The notes beneath the pieces were generated by a model, which did not search any database, was not told where the DNA came from, and saw only the letters and a program-made list of their open reading frames with translations. 64,000 nucleotides of DNA, taken from Thiofilum sp039797965 (GTDB lineage: Bacteria; Pseudomonadota; Gammaproteobacteria; Thiotrichales; Thiotrichaceae). The DNA is taken from positions 1 to 64,000 of the forward strand of contig JBDKGX010000001.1 in assembly GCA_039797965.1 (NCBI GenBank). Direction: 5' to 3'. The translations under genes were made by a program, and so were the position numbers. Positions 7,666 to 16,330 of this stretch are shown in pieces. Position 1 is the first letter of the stretch. Every line of letters starts with the position of its first letter.

Positions 7666-8829
7666 TTATGAAGGTTTCGTCTTATCGGTCAGACGTACTA
7701 GATCATTCATGACACCATCCAAACCACCATACACATTTAAGGTACTAATATGGCTGGTAATCTTTTCCAGTACTTCTAGTTCTTTCAAGCGTAGTAATAC
7801 CGGATTACCTTCCATCACTTTGGCAGTGTTATGCAAAGAACGCGTTTCTTGGGTTTCTTCACGGCGACGAATTAAATTCGCTTCGGCTTGTTTTTGCGCT
7901 TCAACCACTTGCGCTAAAATCGCTTTCATCTCGCCGGGTAAAATAATATCGCGAGCGCCCACGGTTTTTAGCTCTAAACCATATTCCTTAGCTTTTTCAG
8001 CCACCAGCGTTTGAATGGTTTCATTCAACAGATTTTTATCTACCAATAACTCATCCAGCGTTTGCGTTGAAACCACGGCACGTAAGGCTAATTGCAATTC
8101 ACGATACAAGTAATCCTTATGATCCACTAAACTGGTTTTCACCAAATCAGGATTAAGTACTTGCCAAACCGCTGATAAATTAATCCGTAAACCTACACGA
8201 TCTTTGGTCAAAATCTCTTGACCATTGATTTCCATGTTTTGCAAACGGCAATCCATCAACGTGACTTGAATCGTGCGATTAAAGCTCCACCATGTGTAAG
8301 CTCCCGCCGCTAATTGCCCTTGAGCTTCACCATTAACGGTCAAAAAGCCTACATGACCCTCAGGCACAACCATATAAGTTAAGTAGTTAGCCCCTAAACC
8401 CCGTAAGTAAGGGTTTTTACTAAACAATAGTTGTCCGGCTAAATCCTTATCAACTTTAAAATCGTTACTGATATCCAGCTTTTTAATCAGTACTTTACGT
8501 TGAGAGTTCCAATAAGCACCGCGTTGTGAGGGTTGCTTAATGTCTTTAAGGCTTTTATCCACATAGATCAGTGCGACTTCATTTTCGTTGGTTTCCCATT
8601 GGGTCAAATATGGCGCAAATACTTCTGGATGACGTTCCGCTAAATCTAATAGTTTAGTATCAATACCTTTATCGGCTAATTCATTAATAGTAAGGGTTTC
8701 AACTTGGTAAGCTCTAGCCCATTGATTGAGATAATGCACACCCGCAGGCAAAAGTCGGTCAAATTGCTCATGTTTGAACAACAAACCCATTTGTGTTTCT
8801 GGAATAATAACTTTTTGTTTAAATAACAT
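7666..8829 (-). CDS. Slipin/SPFH (band 7) domain protein with duplicated N-terminal half
   Basis: This 387-residue protein has a stomatin/slipin-like SPFH domain at about residues 150-300 (MVVPEGHVGFLTVNG then MEINGQEILTKDRVGL), followed by a helical coiled-coil tail rich in Glu/Gln/Arg. It is longer than usual slipins because the N-terminal 115 residues begin with a similar beta-rich motif (VIIPETQMGLLFKHEQFDR). This suggests an internal duplication of the early SPFH strands. There is no membrane helix at the N-terminus. Proteins of this type oligomerise on membranes and often work with membrane proteases, but no NfeD-type partner is adjacent. The ATG has a GAGGAC ribosome site. Confidence 0.8.
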   Translation of the reverse strand: MLFKQKVIIPETQMGLLFKHEQFDRLLPAGVHYLNQWARAYQVETLTINELADKGIDTKLLDLAERHPEVFAPYLTQWETNENEVALIYVDKSLKDIKQPSQRGAYWNSQRKVLIKKLDISNDFKVDKDLAGQLLFSKNPYLRGLGANYLTYMVVPEGHVGFLTVNGEAQGQLAAGAYTWWSFNRTIQVTLMDCRLQNMEINGQEILTKDRVGLRINLSAVWQVLNPDLVKTSLVDHKDYLYRELQLALRAVVSTQTLDELLVDKNLLNETIQTLVAEKAKEYGLELKTVGARDIILPGEMKAILAQVVEAQKQAEANLIRRREETQETRSLHNTAKVMEGNPVLLRLKELEVLEKITSHISTLNVYGGLDGVMNDLVRLTDKTKPS

Positions 8830-9043
8830 GGTGTTGTCCTCATAATTTTCCCTACCTTTTTTATCATCAGGTAGATTGCACTAAGTACTTTGCAGATTGC
8901 GTGCCAAAGAGGTGATATTTTTTAGTGTATTGATTTTCTTATGAAAATAATTTCATAAGAAAAGAGTGGAAGTGAGGTTTTATATTTATTGGGATTATTA
9001 GTATTTTAAAAAATAATTAGGTAAGTTTAAGATTACCCAAAAT

Positions 9044-9070
9044 AAGAAAGCCCCACAAAGGGGCTTTCTT
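9044..9070 (-). terminator. Intrinsic terminator of the cytochrome gene
   Basis: A perfect 11-bp stem, AAGAAAGCCCC paired with GGGGCTTTCTT around a five-base loop, lies 25 bases past the stop of the minus-strand repeat cytochrome gene. It is followed by T-rich sequence on that strand. Confidence 0.85.
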
Positions 9071-9094
9071 AAGTACTTTGTTTAAAGTAGGGGA

Positions 9095-10570
9095 TTACTT
9101 GGATTGAGCAACCATCCAATCAACAGCAGCTTTAACATCATCATCGCTTAGAGCAGGGTTACCGCCTTTAGCAGGCATAGCATTTTTACCCTTTAAAGAG
9201 CTGGTATAAAGTGTATCCATACCGGTGGCAATACGTGGAGCCCATGCTGCTTTATCGCCTAATTTGGGAGCGCCTGCGATGCCCGCATCGTGACAGCTAA
9301 AGCACAAACCACGATAGGTTTTTTCACCGTTACCCCCTGTGGCACCTTGTACGGCTTGTACTGCTCCAGTTGCAGCCCCAGCAACAGCAGCGCCTGCTGC
9401 TTGAGTAGCATTAGTGGTGGTGGCGGCGACTTCTTTAGCTGCATCTTTAGTAGCAGTAGCGGCGGTGGCAGCAGCCTCTTTAGTAGCTTGAGCGGCGTCT
9501 TTTGCAACTTCGGTAGTCGCGGCAGCAGCGTCTTTAGCGGCATCTTTAGTAGCAGCAGCGGTGGTGGCAGCAGCCTCTTTAGTAGCTTGAGCGGCGTCTT
9601 TTGCAACTTCAGCAGTAGCCGTGGCAGCGTCTTTAGCGGCATCTTTAGTAGCAGCAGTAGCATCTTTAGCCACTTCAGCTACGTTATTAGCAACGTTGGT
9701 GGTCGCTTGAGTGGCATCCTTAGCCATCTCTTTCGTTTCGGCTTTAACGTCAGCAGCGGTTTCTTTTACAGCTTCTGTAGCATTGGCCGCGGCAGCTTTA
9801 GTGGCCTCCACCGCATTATTGGCAGCGGTGTTAGCCGCTTGAGCCGTTTCTTTAGTAGCTTGAGCCGCGTCTTGAGCCATAGCGGTAGCATCGGCTTTAA
9901 CTTCAGCTGCTTTATTTTGGACTGCTTCTACAGCATTGGAGGTAGCTGCTTTAGTAGCCTCTACCGCATTATTGGCAGCGGTGTTAGCAGCTTGAGCCGT
10001 TTCTTTAGTAGCTTGAGCCGCGTCTTGAGCCATAGCGGTAGCATCGGCTTTAACTTCAGCTGCGGTTTCTTTTACAGCTTCAGTCGCGTTAGCTGCGGCA
10101 GCTTTAGTAGCATCTACGGCTTGCTCAGTTTTTGCAGCAACAGCTGCACCGGCTTCTTTAGTGGCATCAACTAAATTAGTGGTGGCTTCTTTAGTGGCTT
10201 CAACCGCAGTAGCCGCAGTATCTTTTACAGCTTCAGTCGCGTTAGCAGCGGCAGCTTTAGTCGCATCTACGGCTTGCTCAGTTTTTTCTGCAACGGCTGC
10301 ACCGGCTTCTTTAGTCGCATTAACAGTGGCTTGTGCGGCATTAGAAACGGTTTCACCTACTGCTTGAGCGGCTTGTTTGGTTTCGGCGGCTGCTTGAGCG
10401 GCTGATTCTTTAGTGGCTTCAACGGCTTTTTCAGTCGCAGCACTTGGGGTTGAGGTATTGGTGCTAGTGGTGCTTTTGTTCGCATCAGTAGTGTTATCTT
10501 TTTCACCACAGCCGCTTAAAACACCCATTGCCAAAAGCAGAGCAGAGACGCTTACAGCAAGTTTATTCAT
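9095..10570 (-). CDS. Lipoprotein c-type cytochrome on a long LEA-like repeat stalk
   Basis: This 491-residue protein starts with a lipoprotein signal (lipobox VLSGC, Cys21). About 370 residues rich in Ala, Lys, Thr, Glu and Asp follow, and then a cytochrome c5-like domain with haem motif CFSCH (about residues 423-427) and probable Met ligand in NAMP (about 465). The stalk is repetitive: a 51-residue unit recurs (DNA copies 153 bp apart, for example at 9871 and 10024) and a 33-residue unit recurs nearer the C-terminus (99 bp apart). The pattern resembles the amphipathic 11-mer helices of LEA proteins. I infer a membrane-anchored cytochrome on a long helical tether in the periplasm or on the outer membrane, shuttling electrons; the partner is unknown. 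Long reverse-strand open frames here are shadows of the biased composition. Confidence 0.85.
   Translation of the reverse strand: MNKLAVSVSALLLAMGVLSGCGEKDNTTDANKSTTSTNTSTPSAATEKAVEATKESAAQAAAETKQAAQAVGETVSNAAQATVNATKEAGAAVAEKTEQAVDATKAAAANATEAVKDTAATAVEATKEATTNLVDATKEAGAAVAAKTEQAVDATKAAAANATEAVKETAAEVKADATAMAQDAAQATKETAQAANTAANNAVEATKAATSNAVEAVQNKAAEVKADATAMAQDAAQATKETAQAANTAANNAVEATKAAAANATEAVKETAADVKAETKEMAKDATQATTNVANNVAEVAKDATAATKDAAKDAATATAEVAKDAAQATKEAAATTAAATKDAAKDAAAATTEVAKDAAQATKEAAATAATATKDAAKEVAATTTNATQAAGAAVAGAATGAVQAVQGATGGNGEKTYRGLCFSCHDAGIAGAPKLGDKAAWAPRIATGMDTLYTSSLKGKNAMPAKGGNPALSDDDVKAAVDWMVAQSK
9420..9680 (-). repeat. 99-bp tandem coding repeats in the cytochrome stalk
   Basis: Near-identical DNA blocks recur with a 99-bp period (copies near 9472 and 9571), encoding a 33-residue unit that contains EVAKDAAQATKEAAAT. 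Since 33 is three times 11, the unit fits an 11-residue helical periodicity. Repeats this similar could vary in copy number by recombination. Confidence 0.8.
9730..10330 (-). repeat. 153-bp coding repeats in the cytochrome stalk
   Basis: A 51-residue unit containing EVKADATAMAQDAAQATKET is encoded by near-identical DNA with copies 153 bp apart (for example 9871 and 10024). A related 51-residue unit starting ATKEAGAAVA repeats nearer the N-terminus of the protein. Confidence 0.75.
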
Positions 10571-10863
10571 TAATTTTAACTCCTGATACGAACATCATTA
10601 TTAATTGACCACAAACATACTGTGGTTTGGGGTTATCAGTGAATACCGCTATGAGTTTAGAGAAGTATTCAATAAGTGGAAAAAACGTAGTATTACCCAG
10701 CGGTTTTGCACAAAAATAGCTCAATCTAAGTCCTAGGTAAATACTTAGCTATTCATTAGTACTATAGCTAATCGGTTAAGTTCAATATACCTGTTTTACG
10801 GCTGTTTTAGCTCGGTTATGATTCAGCCTATCACACTCAGTTGGATTTCGAGGGATTTGAAAA
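10571..10863. other. Divergent intergenic region
   Basis: This region of nearly 300 bases separates the minus-strand cytochrome gene from a plus-strand hypothetical gene and presumably holds both promoters. One AGTACT palindrome lies near 10758. I see no tRNA, small gene or convincing operator. Confidence 0.5.
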
Positions 10864-11301
10864 ATGGAGCAAACCGAACAGACATTCTTAAACGCTTTTA
10901 AAGGGCAGTTTTGGGGGGTCTTACGTTGGGAGCAATTAGACAAAATCTGGGAGGCTATTCGCCACGATGCAAATAGTGGGTGGTATATTTATGCTTTGGG
11001 TGAAGACGTACCTCAATCTCCTGCTAGTGCTGAGCAAGTTCATCAATTTATTCGAGAAATCGATCAACTTTTACGCCAAGAACACGCTGAAGACTACTGT
11101 GGTATAGTGTATGCTGATGATTTGAAACAGCCACAATTTGTAAAAATTTTCGATCCGAATCAATTAGGTTCAGTGTGTGGTAGTAGTGGGCAAACTATAC
11201 TGCCGGGCTGGCTGTTGTGCAAAATTAAACCAGTATCACTATCGGACGCTTTACCAACCACCCAAAGTCGTAAGCGTTGGTGGCGACGGTTATTTAATTA
11301 A
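10864..11301 (+). CDS. Hypothetical protein, 145 residues
   Basis: This is a soluble protein with no signal peptide and many aromatic residues (FWGVLRWEQLDKIWEAI, GWYIYALGEDVP). It ends in a basic, Trp-rich tail (RKRWWRRLFN). The ATG at 10864 follows the sequence GGGATTTGAAAA, a modest ribosome site. I do not recognise the family. It lies 28 bases upstream of a secreted coiled-coil protein gene in the same direction, so the two may be co-expressed. Confidence 0.65.
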   Translation: MEQTEQTFLNAFKGQFWGVLRWEQLDKIWEAIRHDANSGWYIYALGEDVPQSPASAEQVHQFIREIDQLLRQEHAEDYCGIVYADDLKQPQFVKIFDPNQLGSVCGSSGQTILPGWLLCKIKPVSLSDALPTTQSRKRWWRRLFN

Positions 11302-11329
11302 AACTTTAATATTTGGGGTAAGGGGAACT

Positions 11330-11887
11330 ATGTTGCCACGTTCACTTATAGGTTATCTCACCGTGTTTTCATTATCCGTTGGCTTTGCTCCTGTTCAGGC
11401 GGTTGATTCACCTGCTGTTACGGCGGCAGCTTTACAGCTTAAACAGGCTCAGCAAAAAAACTCGGCGTTTCTAGCTAGTATTCGCAATACCCCGCGTCTT
11501 TCTGAAGCCGAAATTGCTAAATTATCCAAAGTTGAGCAAAACAAATATCGTACGGCTCTAACTAGCTTAAATGATTTAGTCGCCCAGTTAGAGCAGTTAG
11601 ATGCTGAAAATTTGCGATTAGGGGGTGCGATTCAGGCTGCAACGATTAAAAGTGCCGAGCTGGACAAGAAAATTGACCCCTTGCGCCCCGCGGCTTTGCA
11701 AGCCAATATGAATCGTCCTAATCCCACCGTGACTGTCAATCCATTGGCTAATAGTCCGCGGTTTATGACCCCACCGACTACACCTGCTGCAGCGCCTACC
11801 TCTAATCCTGCTGCTAATGGTGCATTACCTTCCATGCGTCCGTCTATGCCACCTGAAAGTACTTCAGGTAGCACAAGTAATAACTAA
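11330..11887 (+). CDS. Hypothetical periplasmic coiled-coil protein, 185 residues
   Basis: The start is set at the ATG at 11330, after GGGGTAAGGGGAAC. The frame is open further upstream but overlaps the previous gene. Residues 1-24 form a signal peptide ending VQAVDS. A helical region (about 30-115) with heptad-like Leu/Gln pattern follows, then a low-complexity Pro/Ala/Asn/Ser tail (MTPPTTPAAAPTSNPAANG). I infer a secreted or periplasmic protein of unknown role. Its end overlaps the convergent mnmC stop by four bases. Confidence 0.6.
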   Translation: MLPRSLIGYLTVFSLSVGFAPVQAVDSPAVTAAALQLKQAQQKNSAFLASIRNTPRLSEAEIAKLSKVEQNKYRTALTSLNDLVAQLEQLDAENLRLGGAIQAATIKSAELDKKIDPLRPAALQANMNRPNPTVTVNPLANSPRFMTPPTTPAAAPTSNPAANGALPSMRPSMPPESTSGSTSNN

Positions 11888-13842
11888 ACTTGACCCCGTT
11901 TTAGCGCTCGAATGATAAACCGAGCGCTATGTAATGCCTCTTGTAAGGTATTTTGCAACGGTATAGGGTCTTGATTGATTTCACTAGCCAGTACTTCTGC
12001 ACATAAAGCGCTAGTGGTTAATCCTCGTGCTGATAAACCGGATAATACATACAAGCCCGCTTGATACTGAGCATCAGGGTAAATCTGCCAATGCCGTCCG
12101 TGCTTTAGATCACTGTAAGTATCTTTATAGAAGCTGACATCCGCTACAGCACCTACATAGGGAAACCTATCAGGAGTACTCATTCGCATAGCAGCATGCC
12201 CGCTACTATAACTCCCCAATCCTTGAGCAAAGCTAGGAAGTTGTTCCTGTAACTGTTGCCAATTCAACGCATCTGCCTGTGGAGTGACTGTGAAGTCACT
12301 AGGATGGCGTTCAAAGGTCGCCCCAAAAATATGTTTACCTTGAATTGCTGGAGTGAGATAGCCCTCATGTCCTAATACGCAATTTAACAAAGTACTTTGT
12401 TTGGTTGCGGCGGCTACACTCGTTTGACCCCATACGGCCTGTAGTGGAAAGTATTGCGAGTTGAGTAAACGAGGAATATCTCGCCCATTAGTTAAAACCA
12501 CAATTTGGCTGTTTTCGAGTACTTGGGTTGAAGTACTGATTTGCCAGTGTGAGGATAAGTACTTTAGGTCTAATGCTTCGGTATGAGTTTTAAGGGCAAT
12601 ATTGCAATGATTCAGCAGTATTTTGCACAAAGTACTTGGCTTTAAGTAACCGCCTTGAGGGAAATAGCTACCGCCATGGGGTAAGTGAATACCGGCGATA
12701 CTACTAGCCTCATCTCGATCTAGTACTTGAATAAAATTAGAATCCAGTTCCCGCATTCGAAGGGCTTGCCAACGTTCTAATTCACGTGGTTCATGATTGA
12801 GTTGCAGCACACCACAAGCCCTCCAATCACTCCCTAAAGAATCTTTAAAGTGCGAGAGTTGTTGAGTAGCAAAGATAAACGCCTGTCGATAAAACGCTTC
12901 GCCCCAACTCCAGTGTGCGGTCATTTTGGGTGAAACGACTCCTGCTGGATTACCAGAAGCTTCACGTGCGATGTGCTCATGCCTTTCTAATACCGTTACG
13001 TGCCAGCCTCGTTGTGCTAGGGAGTAGGCAATTTGGCAACCTGCTACGCCTGCACCGATGACGGCTGCCGTTTTGTCTGAGTACTGAGTACTTGATCGAC
13101 TAAACCAAGGTGTCGGATGTTTTGCGTCTGGAGGATTAGCAATAGAAGCTGTAATCATCTCGCGTTTCTTGCCAAAGCCTTTGCGTTTAGTAACGCTAAA
13201 TCCTGCTGCGAGAAGGTTACGACGTACTGTACTAGCTGCAGTAAAAGTAGCCAGTGTGGCATTATGTTTGGCTAATTGGGCTAAACGTTTGAGTACTTCA
13301 GGTGACCACATCGCTTCATTGCGGTCAGGTGCAAAGCCATCCAGATAAAACGTATCCGTTTTAACGTTTAATTCTTTAATTGCCTGAGTAATATCATCAA
13401 AGTACAAGGTTAACCGTACCCGCCCTTGAGCCAATACTAAGTGATGCATGCCTTGGATGAGGGGTGGATAGTGTTGCAATAACTCTAAAGCTAACGGCTT
13501 TAACTCCTCCCAATGCAATAATTTAGCTAAAGTACTGGCGGGAATAGGGTGCTTTTCTATTGAAATATAGTGCAAAGTTTGACAGCGATTAGGTGTCTGT
13601 TGCCATGTATACCAAGTAGTTAGGAAATTTAAGCCCGTACCGAATCCTGTTTCCAGTACAGTAAATGTGGATTGATGTTGCCAACGCTCAGGTAGTTGAT
13701 TGCCTTGTAAAAACACATAACGCGTTTCATTTAGTCCGCCCTCACGTGAAAAATAACAATCACCATAATCTAGTGCAAAAGGATCACCTTGTGCATCTAA
13801 TTCAATATTAGCGGGAGTCAATTCACGCACGATTAGGCACAT
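11884..13842 (-). CDS. mnmC: Bifunctional tRNA wobble uridine modification enzyme MnmC
   Basis: This 652-residue fusion has an N-terminal SAM-dependent methyltransferase domain (VLETGFGTGLNFL, then YLDGFAPDRNEAMWS) to about residue 240. A C-terminal FAD-dependent oxidoreductase follows (AAVIGAGVAGCQIAYSLAQRGW Rossmann motif region at about 265). It converts cmnm5(s2)U34 to mnm5(s2)U34 in tRNAs reading split codon boxes, acting after MnmE-MnmG. The length matches the fused enzyme. Its start overlaps the end of the cysZ-like gene by ten bases, so the two are co-transcribed. Confidence 0.95.
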   Translation of the reverse strand: MCLIVRELTPANIELDAQGDPFALDYGDCYFSREGGLNETRYVFLQGNQLPERWQHQSTFTVLETGFGTGLNFLTTWYTWQQTPNRCQTLHYISIEKHPIPASTLAKLLHWEELKPLALELLQHYPPLIQGMHHLVLAQGRVRLTLYFDDITQAIKELNVKTDTFYLDGFAPDRNEAMWSPEVLKRLAQLAKHNATLATFTAASTVRRNLLAAGFSVTKRKGFGKKREMITASIANPPDAKHPTPWFSRSSTQYSDKTAAVIGAGVAGCQIAYSLAQRGWHVTVLERHEHIAREASGNPAGVVSPKMTAHWSWGEAFYRQAFIFATQQLSHFKDSLGSDWRACGVLQLNHEPRELERWQALRMRELDSNFIQVLDRDEASSIAGIHLPHGGSYFPQGGYLKPSTLCKILLNHCNIALKTHTEALDLKYLSSHWQISTSTQVLENSQIVVLTNGRDIPRLLNSQYFPLQAVWGQTSVAAATKQSTLLNCVLGHEGYLTPAIQGKHIFGATFERHPSDFTVTPQADALNWQQLQEQLPSFAQGLGSYSSGHAAMRMSTPDRFPYVGAVADVSFYKDTYSDLKHGRHWQIYPDAQYQAGLYVLSGLSARGLTTSALCAEVLASEINQDPIPLQNTLQEALHSARFIIRALKRGQV

Positions 13843-14570
13843 CCCTGATAGTCAGTCGCAATTTCCTCGACCCAAAAAGCAGTGGCTCCAGCGACCCCTA
13901 CAGGCATAGCTAAAAAATTAAAGCCCGGAATGATCATAATAGCAGAAAGCAACCCACCAAAGCCTAGTGAGGTATTGCGATGAGCTTTGAGCGCTTGTAG
14001 CTCGTCTTTAAAATATAATTCGTGGTTGCCCATAGGATAATCAATATATTCAATAGCCAAAATCCATGCACCATAAACAAACCAAGCAACTGGAGCGATT
14101 AAATTAACCCCCGGAATAAAGGTGATTAACAGTACTGGAATCAGCCATTTGAGCATATAAGTGAGTTTGCTGATTTCGCTTTTAAAAGTACGCCCTGCAA
14201 TTTTGACTAAACTCATAACGCCTTGATAGGGTGGTAAAGGCAGCCCTCGCAAACGCGCCTCGACTTGTTCGGCTAATAAGGCATTAAAGGGGGCTGCAAT
14301 CAGATTAGCTAGGATCGAAAAGGTATAAAATACGGCTAAAAAAATCATCACCGCCATCAAAGGCCATAAAATCCATTCCAGCCACATTAGCCAAGAGGGT
14401 AGAAGATGATCCATCCAAGTATTAAGCTGTTGAATACCCAGCCAAATCCCTAGTGACATTACAATCACATTGACTAATAACGGCATAATGACAAACCAAC
14501 GCAAGCCGGGTTGGGTAATCAATTTAAAGCCTTGTAATACGTATTGAGCGCCTTGATAAAAGCCAGTCAT
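13833..14570 (-). CDS. cysZ: CysZ/EI24-family membrane protein
   Basis: This 245-residue EI24-domain protein has about four hydrophobic segments (for example WFVIMPLLVNVIVMSLGIWL and LMWLEWILWPLMAVMIFLAV). It resembles the CysZ sulfate permease of enterobacteria. The start is placed at the ATG giving MTGFYQGAQYVL because GAGGA sits six bases before it; an ATG ten codons upstream lacks such a site. Known CysZ proteins import sulfate for cysteine synthesis, but whether this one does is not shown by its context, since its partner here is mnmC. Confidence 0.78.
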   Translation of the reverse strand: MTGFYQGAQYVLQGFKLITQPGLRWFVIMPLLVNVIVMSLGIWLGIQQLNTWMDHLLPSWLMWLEWILWPLMAVMIFLAVFYTFSILANLIAAPFNALLAEQVEARLRGLPLPPYQGVMSLVKIAGRTFKSEISKLTYMLKWLIPVLLITFIPGVNLIAPVAWFVYGAWILAIEYIDYPMGNHELYFKDELQALKAHRNTSLGFGGLLSAIMIIPGFNFLAMPVGVAGATAFWVEEIATDYQGCA

Positions 14571-14721
14571 GATGTCCTCATGTGCTAAGTGGATAGGCAT
14601 ACTTTAGCCTTTTTTCAGGGTATTGGCCTAATTGACGGAGCTTAGAAGTACTGGAGTAGAGTCTAAAACGTTTGATTAAGATTAAAGGTATAAAATTTTG
14701 TACAAACGTAGCTAAAAATGG

Positions 14722-14750
14722 TTGACGCTTTCCTAAGTTCTCTATATCAT
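14722..14750 (+). promoter_or_regulatory. Sigma-70-type promoter for tRNA-Asn
   Basis: TTGACG at 14722-14727 and TATCAT at 14745-14750 are separated by 17 bases. This places a start site near 14757, about 17 bases upstream of the tRNA. Confidence 0.6.
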
Positions 14751-14773
14751 GCGCTCCACTGTTTTACAGTTGT

Positions 14774-14849
14774 TCCTCGATAGCTCAGTCGGTAGAGCAA
14801 ATGACTGTTAATCATTGGGTCACTGGTTCGAGTCCAGTTCGAGGAGCCA
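14774..14849 (+). tRNA. tRNA-Asn (GTT)
   Basis: This 76-base cloverleaf has acceptor arms TCCTCGA and TCGAGGA, a D-arm with AGCTCAGTCGGTAGAGC, and anticodon stem AATGA/TCATT around loop CTGTTAA (anticodon GTT at 14807-14809). The T-arm contains GGTTCGAGTCC, followed by discriminator G and an encoded CCA end. It reads AAC/AAU asparagine codons. Confidence 0.97.
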
Positions 14850-14855
14850 ATATTC

Positions 14856-14884
14856 AAAAGGGTTGTAGCAATACAACCCTTTTT
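14856..14884 (+). terminator. Intrinsic terminator after tRNA-Asn
   Basis: AAAAGGGTTGTA pairs perfectly with TACAACCCTTTT around a four-base loop and ends in a T run, seven bases after the tRNA. Its symmetry may also let it serve the convergent oxidoreductase gene. Confidence 0.85.
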
Positions 14885-14905
14885 CATTTCTAACACTATA
14901 ACTTT

Positions 14906-16201
14906 CTACAACCAATCCTTCATTCGATACCACCCCATTGCAGCTACCAATGCAGGTGTTTTCAAGTACTTACCGCCCCAAAACTTACGATGTTTAATCT
15001 GGGCAAACAAATCAAAACGATCAACATTCCCACTAATCGCTTCGGCTACTAATTTGCCAGCTAACCCCGTTAGAGCCATACCATGCCCTGAGTACCCTTG
15101 GATAAAATACAAATTAGGAGCTAAACGCCCAAAATGGGGCGCACGATTTTGGGTGATTGCCACATAGCCTCCCCAACAAAACTCAGTTTTAACCTTTGCC
15201 AATTGGGGAAAGACCATCAGCATACGTTGGCGCATATCAGCTTCTAAATCGTGAGGAGGGCGACGTGAATAACTGACTCCCCCCCCAAACAACAAACGGT
15301 TATCCGCTGACAGTCTAAAGTAATCTAATACAAAACGAGTATCAGTCATTGCCGTGCGCTTAGGCATTAAAGTACTGGCTACTTCGGTGCTTAAAGGCTC
15401 TGTGGCTAATATGTAAGTACCCACAGGCATAATATAGGGTTCTAAGGGGTAACCAATATGCTCCACATAAGCATTAGTTCCCAATAGGCAATAATCAGCG
15501 GTAATCGAACCTTGTGGGGTAAGTACTTTGATTGTGTCATTAGGGAGTACTTTTAGGGCTGGAGTCTGTTCAAATTGTTGTACGCCTGCTTGTTGAGCGG
15601 CCTCTGCAAGACCTAATGTGTAGTTAAGGGGATGCAAATGTGCGCTTTTGTGATCAAATAGCAGAGCTTGATAACGAGTACTTTGAATGTGGTCTTGAAT
15701 AGCTGTCCCCTCAACCCACTGTAAATGGTCATAACCATAATGGTGCGCTAGGTCGTCTTGATATTGTTTTAATTCGAGTAGGTGACGATTTTTAATGGCC
15801 GCAAATGCCATCCCGTCAGTCAGATCACAGGAAATCGAGTACTGCTGGATTAATGTTTTGGTGAGGTTTAAAGCCTCGACACTCATATCGAAAATTGCTT
15901 TGGCTTTTTCAGTGCCTAATTGCGCCTTGATAGTGTCATTAGTGCATGCCAGACCAAAAATTAATTGCCCGCCACTGCGTCCAGATGCACCAAAACCAAA
16001 CTGACGTGCTTCAATTTGTACTACTTTATAGCCACGCTTGGCTAAGTGGAGTGCGGCAGAACACCCGCTGATACCGCCGCCAATAACCACTACTTCACAT
16101 TGGAGGTTTTCTTGCAAGGTAGATCTAGACTTAAAGGGATTACGACTGGCTTGATAGTAGGAGGTGGCACGTTCGGTGGGGTTACTTAAGGGGTGTTCCA
16201 T
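14906..16201 (-). CDS. puuB: FAD-dependent gamma-glutamylputrescine oxidase-like protein (PuuB family)
   Basis: This 431-residue DAO-family flavoprotein has an FAD-binding Rossmann motif (VVVIGGGISGCSAALHLAKRG at about residues 35-55), then GASGRSGGQLIFG and a C-terminal GYSGHGMALTGL segment typical of glycine/amine oxidases. In the Puu pathway it oxidises gamma-glutamylputrescine to the aldehyde with release of H2O2. The divergent neighbour is a PuuA-like ligase, which supports polyamine breakdown over glycine or sarcosine oxidation. The other puu genes (puuC, puuD) are not in the window, so the substrate stays an inference. Confidence 0.78.
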   Translation of the reverse strand: MEHPLSNPTERATSYYQASRNPFKSRSTLQENLQCEVVVIGGGISGCSAALHLAKRGYKVVQIEARQFGFGASGRSGGQLIFGLACTNDTIKAQLGTEKAKAIFDMSVEALNLTKTLIQQYSISCDLTDGMAFAAIKNRHLLELKQYQDDLAHHYGYDHLQWVEGTAIQDHIQSTRYQALLFDHKSAHLHPLNYTLGLAEAAQQAGVQQFEQTPALKVLPNDTIKVLTPQGSITADYCLLGTNAYVEHIGYPLEPYIMPVGTYILATEPLSTEVASTLMPKRTAMTDTRFVLDYFRLSADNRLLFGGGVSYSRRPPHDLEADMRQRMLMVFPQLAKVKTEFCWGGYVAITQNRAPHFGRLAPNLYFIQGYSGHGMALTGLAGKLVAEAISGNVDRFDLFAQIKHRKFWGGKYLKTPALVAAMGWYRMKDWL

Positions 16202-16330
16202 GTAAGTACTCAGGATTTTGTGATCACATTTTTATATTGTGCGCCCTATTTATAAGTATACTCAAGTGGTAAAGTACTCTTAAGTCCCATATCTGTCACA
16301 TGTATATCAAAATATTTAGGAGGATAGGAC

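Noticed and set aside
9290..10174. 294-residue plus-strand open frame rich in Ser/Gly/Phe
   Set aside because: It is the mirror of the Ala/Lys/Thr repeat codons of the cytochrome stalk gene; no ribosome site or family.
9420..10330. Regular repeats that could be mistaken for a CRISPR array or minisatellite
   Set aside because: The periods (99 and 153 bp) are multiples of three, stay in frame, and encode the stalk; there are no unique spacers.
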